Positions 1 through 5,252 of a DNA stretch of 5,252 nt are shown here, piece after piece; within the stretch, counting starts at the first letter, position 1; the number at the start of each line of letters is the position of its first letter. The stretch covers positions 1 to 5,252 of the forward strand of contig JAOPVG010000438.1 of NCBI GenBank assembly GCA_025966255.1. The letters run 5' to 3'. The DNA comes from Jatrophihabitans sp. Its GTDB lineage: Bacteria; Actinomycetota; Actinomycetes; Mycobacteriales; Jatrophihabitantaceae. Both the position numbers and the translations under genes were made by a program. A model generated the notes under the pieces. It did not search any database, was not told the DNA's origin, and saw nothing but the letters and a program-made list of their open reading frames with translations.

Positions 1-623
1 CGATCAAGAAGGCCCAGTTCGACGGCATCCTGGCCGGCATCAATGCCGGTCGGTTCGACTTCGCAATGTCCGCCTTCACCGACAACAAGGATCGGGAGAA
101 GGGCAACGACTTCGTCACCTACTTCAAGGCGGGTACGTCGATCGGGGTCAAGAAGGGCAACCCGAAGAACATCAAGTCGCAGGCTGACCTCTGTGGCCTC
201 CGGGTGGGCGCCGAGAAGGGCACCATCCAGGCGACCGCGTTGACCGCGACGAAGGCCGGCGGCGCCCTCACGTTGAAGGGCACCTGCCTCCAGAACGGCA
301 AGAAGGCGCCGATTCCGGTGCTGTTGCCCGACCAGGCCGGCGTCAACTCTGCGGTCGTCGGCGGCCGGGCTGACGCGTTCACCGGTGACACGCCTGTGGT
401 GATCTACCAGGGCACGCTCGAGGGCGGCCAGATCCAGCTCGCCGGTGCCACCACTGACGAGGCGCCGTACGGCATTGCGTTCAAGAAGAGCAGCGCGCTA
501 GTCGATGTCTTCCACAAGGCGCTCACGGAGCTGATCAAGAACGGCACGTACGCCAAGATCGTCAACACGTGGAAGCTGCAGACCGGCGCCATCACGACAT
601 CCGAGATCAACGGCGCGCTCTGA
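1..623 (+). CDS. Amino-acid ABC transporter substrate-binding protein, family 3 (5' partial)
   Basis: This is the extracellular solute receptor of an amino-acid ABC importer: it binds the ligand outside the membrane and delivers it to the permease encoded next door. The first complete codon is at base 3, and 206 residues are visible before TGA at 621-623. Relatives usually have about 270-310 residues, so roughly 80-100 are missing, including the start and the expected lipoprotein signal peptide. Family 3 signs, in visible-residue numbering, are FDGILAGINAGRFDFAMSAFTD near the start (second-half lobe entry), a VGAEKGT loop near residue 70, and GGRADAFTGDTP around 121-131. The last of these is the usual 'V-GR-DA---D' ligand-lobe motif. 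The C-terminus (TWKLQTGAI...EINGA) is also typical. Cys64 and Cys95 could form a disulfide, as in other secreted actinobacterial members. The ligand class is not readable. The permease gene follows after 16 bp, so the two are cotranscribed. Confidence 0.93.
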   Translation, partial: IKKAQFDGILAGINAGRFDFAMSAFTDNKDREKGNDFVTYFKAGTSIGVKKGNPKNIKSQADLCGLRVGAEKGTIQATALTATKAGGALTLKGTCLQNGKKAPIPVLLPDQAGVNSAVVGGRADAFTGDTPVVIYQGTLEGGQIQLAGATTDEAPYGIAFKKSSALVDVFHKALTELIKNGTYAKIVNTWKLQTGAITTSEINGAL

Positions 624-639
624 CGGCGCGAATCTTCCG

Positions 640-1620
640 ATGACCCAGAAGGCCGTGCCGCTGTCCAAGGATCCGACGCCGCGGGACCCGATGCCGGCGG
701 CGGAGGATCTTGTCGTCGTGCCCGTTCGGCATCCGCTGCGCTGGGTGGCCGTCGCCGTCGTGGCCCTGCTGGCGGCGATGCTCATCCACTCGCTGATCGT
801 GAACCCGGCGTGGCAGTGGTCCTACGTCCAGGGCTACTTCACTGACCACCAGATCCTCAGCGGCATCGTGGTGACGTTGGAGCTCACCGGTCTCGCGATG
901 CTGATCGGCATCGTGCTCGGCGTCATTCTCGCGGTGATGCGGATGTCGCCGAACCCGGTGGTGTCCACCACGGCGTGGGCCTACGCGTGGTTCTTCCGCG
1001 GCACGCCGGTGCTCGTCCAGCTGCTGTTCTGGTACTCCTTCGCCTACCTGTTCTCGAACCTCTCGATCGGCATCCCGTTCGGCCCGACGTTCCACACCTG
1101 GGACACCAACTCGCTGATCACCCCGTTCGTCGCGGGGGTGCTCGGTCTGGGGCTGAACGAAGCGGCGTACATGTCGGAGATCGCCCGGGCCGGTCTGCTC
1201 TCGGTGAACGCCGGCCAGCACGAGGCGGCGGCCGCACTGGGCATGGGACGCACGCTCGCGCTGCGCCGCGTCATCCTGCCGCAGGCCATGCGGGTGATCA
1301 TCCCGCCGACGGGCAACGAGACGATCTCGATGCTCAAGACGAGCTCACTCGTCATCGTCATCGGCCTCAACGACCTCACCGGTGCGGCGCAGACGATCTA
1401 TTCGCAGGCCACGTTCCTGCAGATCCCGCTGCTCGTAGTGGCCAGCATCTGGTACCTCATCATGACCACCATCCTCTCGATCGGGCAGTACTTCCTCGAG
1501 CGGCGGTTCGGGCGGGGCACCCGCCGGACAACGCAGCAACAGCGTCCGGGCCAACGGTTGCTCGCCAAGCTGCGGGCCCAGCGGCACGACGACAGCGCTC
1601 AGGCGGCGGCCGGTGTCTGA
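640..1620 (+). CDS. Amino-acid ABC transporter permease (HisM/GlnP type)
   Basis: This is the inner-membrane channel subunit of the importer. The 326-residue protein shows [15 protein letters not shown] (120-134), a signature of polar-amino-acid permeases. It also has the cytoplasmic EAA coupling loop ([22 protein letters not shown], about 195-216) that docks on the ATPase. Hydrophobic segments lie near 33-54, 72-100, 112-138, 160-178, 235-250 and 262-286. The first segment and the polar 30-residue leader before it go beyond the classic core of about 220 residues. A basic, Gln/Arg-rich tail (about 288-315) follows the last helix. ATG 640 was chosen because no earlier in-frame start exists in the 16-bp gap; Met18 (ATG 691) is the only near alternative. 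No convincing Shine-Dalgarno site is seen, so translation probably depends on coupling to the upstream gene. It is the only permease visible, which implies a homodimer unless another gene lies upstream. Confidence 0.95.
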   Translation: MTQKAVPLSKDPTPRDPMPAAEDLVVVPVRHPLRWVAVAVVALLAAMLIHSLIVNPAWQWSYVQGYFTDHQILSGIVVTLELTGLAMLIGIVLGVILAVMRMSPNPVVSTTAWAYAWFFRGTPVLVQLLFWYSFAYLFSNLSIGIPFGPTFHTWDTNSLITPFVAGVLGLGLNEAAYMSEIARAGLLSVNAGQHEAAAALGMGRTLALRRVILPQAMRVIIPPTGNETISMLKTSSLVIVIGLNDLTGAAQTIYSQATFLQIPLLVVASIWYLIMTTILSIGQYFLERRFGRGTRRTTQQQRPGQRLLAKLRAQRHDDSAQAAAGV

Positions 1621-2377
1621 ACCACTCGTGCTCGCCGAGGGAGTGCGCAAGTCCTTCGGCTCGGTCGAGGTGCTGTGCGGCATCTCGCTCAAGGTCGACC
1701 CAGGGCAGGTGCTGTGCATCATCGGCCCGTCCGGTTCGGGGAAATCGACGTTCATCCGATGCGTGAACCACCTCGAGAAGATCGACGGTGGCCGGCTGCT
1801 CGTGGACGGCCACCTCGTCGGGTATCGGCGGGCGGGCAACAAGCTGCACGAGATGCGGGAGTCCGAGATCGCCAAGCGGCGCGAGGACGTCGGGATGGTG
1901 TTCCAGCACTTCAACCTCTTCCCGCACATGACCGTGATGCAGAACCTCATCGAGGCCCCGACCAAGGTGAAGGGCGTGCCGAAGCAGCAGGCGATCGAGG
2001 AGGCCCGCGCGCTGCTCAAGCAGGTCGGCCTGTCAGGTCGGGAGAAGGCCTATCCGGCCGAGTTGTCCGGTGGTCAGCAGCAGCGGGTGGCGATCGCGCG
2101 CGCGCTGGCCATGAAGCCGAAGCTGATGCTTTTCGACGAGCCCACCTCGGCGCTGGACCCAGAGCTCGTCGGCGAGGTGCTCGACGTGATGAAGGAGCTG
2201 GCCAAGGGCGGCATGACGATGGTCGTCGGCACGCACGAGATGGGCTTCGCCCGCGAGGTCGCCGACGAGATGGTGTTCATGGACGCGGGCGTCGTCGTCG
2301 AGTCCGGCAAGCCCCGCGAGGTGCTGGCCAACCCGCAACACGAGCGGACCAAGGCGTTCCTGTCCAAGGTGCTATGA
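1613..2377 (+). CDS. Amino-acid ABC transporter ATP-binding protein (GlnQ/HisP type)
   Basis: This is the cytoplasmic ATPase that powers the importer. The 254 residues match the usual length of 240-260, and all catalytic motifs are intact: Walker [10 protein letters not shown] (38-46), Q-loop Gln98 within [16 protein letters not shown] signature LSGGQQQR (151-158), Walker B LMLFDE (171-176) with Glu176 as the general base, D-loop SALD (179-182), and switch His208 in [13 protein letters not shown]. The FNLFPHMT and [11 protein letters not shown] stretches are typical of the polar-amino-acid subfamily. The start is GTG 1613, overlapping the permease gene by 8 bp, with a weak AGG nine bases upstream (1601-1603). 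The next in-frame GTGs (1628 and 1643) lie inside the first beta strand and would cut it. A small insertion around residues 66-90 ([16 protein letters not shown]...) is common in this family. Overlap with the permease gene indicates translational coupling and a stoichiometric complex. Confidence 0.97.
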   Translation: MSEPLVLAEGVRKSFGSVEVLCGISLKVDPGQVLCIIGPSGSGKSTFIRCVNHLEKIDGGRLLVDGHLVGYRRAGNKLHEMRESEIAKRREDVGMVFQHFNLFPHMTVMQNLIEAPTKVKGVPKQQAIEEARALLKQVGLSGREKAYPAELSGGQQQRVAIARALAMKPKLMLFDEPTSALDPELVGEVLDVMKELAKGGMTMVVGTHEMGFAREVADEMVFMDAGVVVESGKPREVLANPQHERTKAFLSKVL

Positions 2378-2433
2378 GCGACGCTTGCGGAACGAACTGC
2401 GGCATCGCGTCTCGGCCGGCCCGAACGCAGTGA
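2374..2433 (+). other. 19-codon mini-ORF bridging ATPase and oxidoreductase genes
   Basis: ATG 2374-2376 overlaps the ATPase stop TGA 2375-2377 (ATGA). It opens a 19-codon frame, beginning [10 protein letters not shown], that stops at TGA 2431-2433, four bases before the ATG of the oxidoreductase. The peptide resembles nothing I recognise and has two Cys residues. It could carry ribosomes across the 60-bp gap, because the oxidoreductase start has only a purine run (GAGGG, 2432-2436) that sits too close to act as a normal ribosome binding site. It may equally be a chance ORF within a short intergenic element: ATGAGCG occurs at 2374-2380 and again at 2438-2444. A role as a protein is unlikely; a role in coupling is possible. 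Confidence 0.2.
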
Positions 2434-2437
2434 GGGC

Positions 2438-3595
2438 ATGAGCGGGGTCGGCTGGGATGCCGCGCCCTCGGTCGCAAGCTGGCCGGGCCTGCCGCCGCTG
2501 GCCGGTGATCGCAGCGCCGACGCGTGCGTGGTCGGTCTCGGGGCGTCGGGCCTGGCGGCGGTCGAGGAACTCGTCGACCGCGGGCTCTCGGTGATCGGTC
2601 TGGACGCGGGCCGGGTGGCGGCCGGCGCGGCCGGGCGCAACGGTGGCTTCCTGATCGGCGGCCCCGCCCTGTTCCTGCACGATGCGCTGGACCGCTGGGG
2701 CAGCTGTGCGGTGGACCTGTACCGCGAGACGCTGGCCGAGCTGGATCGTCTGGAGGCCACGCTGCGGCCGGGGATCGTGCGGCGTGTCGGCTCGATCCGG
2801 CTGACCGGTCTGCCGGGCGAACCGCGCGACGAGGCCGAGCAGGCGGATCGCGACGTCGAGGTCAAGGACTGCGACGCCCACGCGGCTGCGCTGCGCCGGC
2901 ACGGCATAGCCGTTGAGGCCTACGCGGGCCCGCTCGGACAGGGGATCTACCTCCCCGACGACGCGGCGGTGAATCCGGCCGTCCGCGCGATGGAGACCGC
3001 CGGCCGCCTCGAGCACCGCGCGTCGCTGCACGAGCAGACGTGGGTCGAGGGGGTGCGCTCCGGTGAGGTGCGCACCGAGCACGGCGCCGTCCGCGCGGGC
3101 GTGGTGATCGTCGCCGTCGACGGCAAGCTCGGGCGGGTGGTGCCGCGGGTGGCGCGCCGGCTGCGCACGGCGCGGCTGCAGATGCTCGCGACCGAGCCGG
3201 TGGCGCCTGGTCGGCTGCCGTGCCCGGTGTACGGCCGGTGGGGATATGACTACGCGCAGCAGGGTCCGGACGGGCGGCTGTACGTCGGCGGCGGCCGGGA
3301 TCGGTTCGTCAAGGCAGAGTGGACGGGTTCGGTTGAGCCGTCCCCGCAGGTGCAGCGGTATCTCGACGGCATCGCGGGTCGGATGGCCGGCGCGCCGGTT
3401 GCCGTCTCGCATCGGTGGGCCGCGTCGGTGGGCTTCACCGCGGACGCCCGCCCGCTGTGCACTGAGGTGGCCGCGGGCGTGATTGCGGTGGGCGGCTACA
3501 ACGGGACCGGCAACCTGGTCGGGCCGGTAGCGGCGCGCGCGGCCGTCGCGCTGGCCCTCGACGGCACGCCGCCGGCGCCGTACCTCGCCCCCTGA
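2438..3595 (+). CDS. FAD-dependent oxidoreductase, DadA/PuuB-like (DAO fold)
   Basis: This is a flavoprotein predicted to oxidise an amine or amino-acid C-N bond in the cytoplasm, typically releasing an imine or aldehyde and ammonia. The 385 residues are normal for the D-amino-acid-oxidase fold family. The N-terminal Rossmann site is VGLGASG (Gly33, Gly35, Gly38), with Asp56 at the end of the second strand to hold the FAD ribose. AAGRNGGF (64-71) follows, the 'GRNGG' signature of gamma-glutamylputrescine-oxidase-like members. The C-terminal flavin part has W327...GFTADARPL (332-340) and GGYNGTGN (352-359). No signal peptide or membrane segment is seen. ATG 2438 is the earliest possible start: the frame is open back to the ATPase stop but has no ATG, GTG, TTG or CTG codon in those 60 bases, and the next in-frame GTG lies inside the FAD motif. 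Spacing and orientation suggest it belongs to the importer operon. The substrate is unknown; a putrescine derivative, sarcosine-like or D-amino acid are all possible. Confidence 0.9.
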   Translation: MSGVGWDAAPSVASWPGLPPLAGDRSADACVVGLGASGLAAVEELVDRGLSVIGLDAGRVAAGAAGRNGGFLIGGPALFLHDALDRWGSCAVDLYRETLAELDRLEATLRPGIVRRVGSIRLTGLPGEPRDEAEQADRDVEVKDCDAHAAALRRHGIAVEAYAGPLGQGIYLPDDAAVNPAVRAMETAGRLEHRASLHEQTWVEGVRSGEVRTEHGAVRAGVVIVAVDGKLGRVVPRVARRLRTARLQMLATEPVAPGRLPCPVYGRWGYDYAQQGPDGRLYVGGGRDRFVKAEWTGSVEPSPQVQRYLDGIAGRMAGAPVAVSHRWAASVGFTADARPLCTEVAAGVIAVGGYNGTGNLVGPVAARAAVALALDGTPPAPYLAP

Positions 3596-3596
3596 T

Positions 3597-3618
3597 CGCG
3601 ACTTGTCCGCCAGTCGCG
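3597..3618 (+). repeat. Alternative shorter hairpin sharing the left arm
   Basis: CGCGACT (3597-3603) can pair with AGTCGCG at 3612-3618 (8-base loop) as well as with the second copy at 3646-3652. AGTCGCGG is therefore present as a direct repeat at 3612-3619 and 3646-3653, and the two hairpins exclude each other. The 14-bp partner is longer, but the short one would form first during transcription. Confidence 0.4.
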
Positions 3619-3652
3619 GCGCTCGCACTCAACGACGCGCGGACAAGTCGCG
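3597..3652 (+). terminator. Perfect 14-bp inverted repeat, candidate terminator or REP-like element
   Basis: CGCGACTTGTCCGC (3597-3610) is exactly mirrored by GCGGACAAGTCGCG (3639-3652), with a 28-base loop. T3596 and G3653 could add a wobble pair. Inside the loop, GTCG (3613-3616) can pair with CGAC (3633-3636), lengthening the stem after a small internal bulge. The repeat starts one base after the stop codon of the oxidoreductase and lies before the next gene, as expected for a terminator. There is no T-run, but high-GC actinobacteria often lack one. The same structure could be a dispersed palindromic repeat or an operator for the next gene. The symmetry is seen directly; the function is inferred. 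Confidence 0.55.
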
Positions 3653-3663
3653 GAAGGCGGTGC

Positions 3664-3668
3664 GGGAG
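3664..3668 (+). promoter_or_regulatory. Ribosome binding site for the FAD-linked oxidase
   Basis: GGGAG lies nine bases before GTG 3678, a good Shine-Dalgarno match and the best in the window. It decides the start of the downstream gene: the in-frame GTG at 3660 has only GGAAGG two bases before it, which is too close. The overlapping GAGAAT (3666-3671) could also be read as a weak -10 box placed seven bases before the GTG. Confidence 0.6.
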
Positions 3669-3677
3669 AATGGTGAC

Positions 3678-5252
3678 GTGACCTCCGTCGAGCCGCGCGA
3701 ACTCGCCGCCGCGCTGACTCGGGCGGGCGTCGCCGAGGCCGACCACGGCACCCGTCGCCGGGCGGAGTACTCCTCGGACGCCTCGAACTACCGCGTCGTC
3801 CCGTTGGTCGTCGCGTTTCCGCGGGACGTCGATGACGTCGAGGCGGCGGTCTCCGTCGCGGCAGCCCACGGCGTACCGCTGACCTCGCGCGGCGGGGGCA
3901 CCTCGATCGCGGGCAACGCCGTCGGCCCCGGCATCGTCCTCGACTTCTCCCGGCACCTGAACCGCGTGCTCGACGTCGATCCGGCCACCAGGACGGCGAT
4001 CGTGGAGCCGGGCGCGATCCTCGACTCGATCAGCGCCGCGGCCGCGCCGCACGGACTGCGCTACGGCCCCGACCCGTCGACCCACGCCCGGGCCACGATC
4101 GGCGGGTCGATCGGCAACAACGCCTGCGGCCCGCGGGCCATGAAGTACGGCCGCACCTCCGACAACGTCGTCGATCTCGACGTCCTCACCGCCACCGGCA
4201 CGCGGTTCACCGCCCGCCGGGTCGGTCGGGACGGGCTGCCCACGAAGGGCCCGGCCGCCCCGATCTACGCCGGTCTGGACGCCGTCGTGCGCAACCACCT
4301 CGCCACGATCCGCACCGAGTTCGGGCGGTTCACCCGGCAGGTGTCCGGCTACTCGCTCGAGCACCTACTGCCCGAGAACGGCGGCGACGTCGCCCGCTTC
4401 CTCGTCGGCACGGAGGGCACGCTCGGCGTGCTGCTCGGCGCCACCGTGCGTCTGGTCGAATCGCCCGTCGCCGTCGCGTTGTGCGTGCTCGGCTACCCGG
4501 ACATGCCCGCCGCCGCCGACGCCGTGCCGGCGCTGCTGCCGCACAAGGTCGTCGCCATAGAGGGCATGGACGCGCGGCTCGTCGACGTGGTGCGCCGGCG
4601 CCGCGGACCAGCTGCCGTCCCTGACCTGCCCCGCGGCGACGGCTGGCTGTTCGTCGAGACGGCCGGCGCCACCGAGGCCGAGGCCCGCGCCGCCGCCGAG
4701 AAGCTGGTGGCCGACGCGGGCTGCCTCGACTCCACCATCGTCACCGGACCGGTGGCCACCGCACTGTGGCGCATCCGCGAGGACGGCGCGGGCCTGGGTG
4801 GACGCACCCCGGCCGGCGAGCCGGCCTGGCCCGGCTGGGAGGACGCCGCTGTGCCGCCCGAGCACCTCGGCGCCTACCTGCGTGAGTTCGAGGCGCTCCT
4901 GCGCGACCACGGTGTGGACGGCCTGGCCTACGGGCACTTCGGCGATGGCTGCGTGCACGCTCGCATCGACTTCCCGCTGTCCACCGCGCCCGGGCAGTTC
5001 CGCGAGTTCGTCGTCGCCGCGGCCAAGCTCGTCGGCTCGCACGGCGGCTCGATGTCGGGTGAGCACGGCGACGGCCGAGCCCGCGGTGAGCTGCTGCCCT
5101 ACATGTACTCGGCCGACGCGATCGGGGCCTTCGCCGAGGTGAAGCAGCTCTTCGACCCGGCCAACCTGCTCAACCCCGGCGTGATCGTCGGCCCGGCACC
5201 GGTCGACGCCGACCTGCGCGTACCCGCGGCGAAGCCGCTGCGCCAACACCTC
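3678..5252 (+). CDS. FAD-linked oxidase, GlcD/D-lactate dehydrogenase type (3' partial, probably fused to Fe-S domain)
   Basis: This is a VAO-family flavoprotein predicted to oxidise a 2-hydroxy acid such as D-lactate, glycolate or D-2-hydroxyglutarate to the 2-oxo acid, passing electrons to the respiratory chain. 525 codons are visible and the frame is still open at the window end. The FAD-binding PCMH half contains YSSDASNYR (31-39), RGGGTSIAG (71-79, pyrophosphate loop), YGPDPST (129-135) and GGSIGNNACG (142-151). The family-specific VSGYSLEHLLPENG (222-235) and FLVGTEGTLGVL (241-252) follow. The C-terminal oxidase half has GHFGDGCVH (419-427) and GEHGDGR (461-467), with the conserved active-site histidines, and ends with FDPANLLNPG (492-501). 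The layout and the SLEHLLPE motif match long actinobacterial proteins of about 930-1000 residues in which a GlcF-like cysteine-rich CCG/4Fe-4S half follows, so about 400 residues probably lie outside the window. GTG 3678 is supported by GGGAG nine bases upstream. The hairpin before it suggests its own transcription unit. Confidence 0.92.
   Translation, partial: MTSVEPRELAAALTRAGVAEADHGTRRRAEYSSDASNYRVVPLVVAFPRDVDDVEAAVSVAAAHGVPLTSRGGGTSIAGNAVGPGIVLDFSRHLNRVLDVDPATRTAIVEPGAILDSISAAAAPHGLRYGPDPSTHARATIGGSIGNNACGPRAMKYGRTSDNVVDLDVLTATGTRFTARRVGRDGLPTKGPAAPIYAGLDAVVRNHLATIRTEFGRFTRQVSGYSLEHLLPENGGDVARFLVGTEGTLGVLLGATVRLVESPVAVALCVLGYPDMPAAADAVPALLPHKVVAIEGMDARLVDVVRRRRGPAAVPDLPRGDGWLFVETAGATEAEARAAAEKLVADAGCLDSTIVTGPVATALWRIREDGAGLGGRTPAGEPAWPGWEDAAVPPEHLGAYLREFEALLRDHGVDGLAYGHFGDGCVHARIDFPLSTAPGQFREFVVAAAKLVGSHGGSMSGEHGDGRARGELLPYMYSADAIGAFAEVKQLFDPANLLNPGVIVGPAPVDADLRVPAAKPLRQHL

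Noticed and set aside
691..693. Internal ATG (Met18) as the permease start
   Set aside because: It has no better ribosome binding site, and ATG 640 lies closer to the upstream stop, which suits coupled translation. It cannot be fully excluded.
607..1221. 204-residue - strand frame opposite the permease gene
   Set aside because: His/Arg/Glu/Asp-rich composition is the usual antisense pattern of a GC-rich membrane protein gene; no start signal or family match.
975..1766. 263-residue + strand frame across the permease-ATPase junction
   Set aside because: It is an out-of-frame shadow of both genes with His/Arg/Pro-rich composition and no motif.
2372..3628. 418-residue open frame on the - strand covering the oxidoreductase gene
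   Set aside because: Its translation is Arg/His/Pro-rich without recognisable motifs, while the + strand frame has intact FAD motifs. Long antisense frames are expected in GC-rich codon-biased DNA.
3660..3662. Earlier GTG start for the FAD-linked oxidase (adds six residues)
   Set aside because: The only purine run before it is two bases away, whereas GTG 3678 has GGGAG at nine bases, and the family's N-terminus does not need the extra residues.
3435..5249. Two long - strand frames (3435-4364 and 4365-5249) opposite the FAD-linked oxidase
   Set aside because: Low-complexity Gly/Arg/Val-rich translations with no family features; they mirror the codon bias of the clear + strand gene.
1..5252. 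Search for a novel defence, mobile or RNA-based system
   Set aside because: Every long coding stretch belongs to a recognisable transporter or flavoprotein family; no transposase, toxin-antitoxin pair, CRISPR-like repeat or structured RNA beyond the 3597-3652 hairpin was seen.

Overview
The window is GC-rich and fully coding on the + strand. It has GTG as well as ATG starts, a four-base-scale gene overlap and weak Shine-Dalgarno sites, which together suggest a high-GC actinobacterium. A member of the Pseudonocardiales or a relative is a guess from style only; no marker gene is present. All four convincing protein genes and one short ambiguous ORF read left to right. No tRNA, rRNA, CRISPR array, insertion sequence or phage gene was seen.

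Bases 1-2377 hold a polar-amino-acid type ABC importer in the order solute-binding protein (5' end cut off by the window), one membrane permease, and ATPase. The genes are 16 bp apart and then overlap by 8 bp, so they almost certainly share one mRNA. Only one permease gene is visible, so the channel is probably a homodimer unless a second permease lies upstream of the window.

Bases 2378-2437 are a short spacer. It contains a 19-codon mini-ORF that starts on the ATPase stop codon (ATGA overlap) and ends four bases before the next gene. That next gene, at 2438-3595, is a DadA/PuuB-like FAD-dependent amine or amino-acid oxidoreductase. It is likely cotranscribed with the importer, which suggests uptake of an amine or amino acid followed by oxidative deamination. 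The substrate cannot be read from the sequence.

Bases 3596-3677 form an 82-bp gap with a perfect 14-bp inverted repeat, a probable terminator or REP-like element, followed by a good ribosome binding site. The last gene (3678 to the window end) encodes the N-terminal 525 residues of a GlcD/D-lactate-dehydrogenase type FAD-linked oxidase. It probably continues outside the window into an iron-sulfur CCG-domain half. It is likely a separate transcription unit.

Nothing here amounts to an undescribed system. The points most worth a second look are the importer-oxidase linkage, the coupling mini-ORF, the alternative hairpins at 3597-3652, and a threonine in the oxidoreductase's C-terminal flavin loop where many relatives have histidine.
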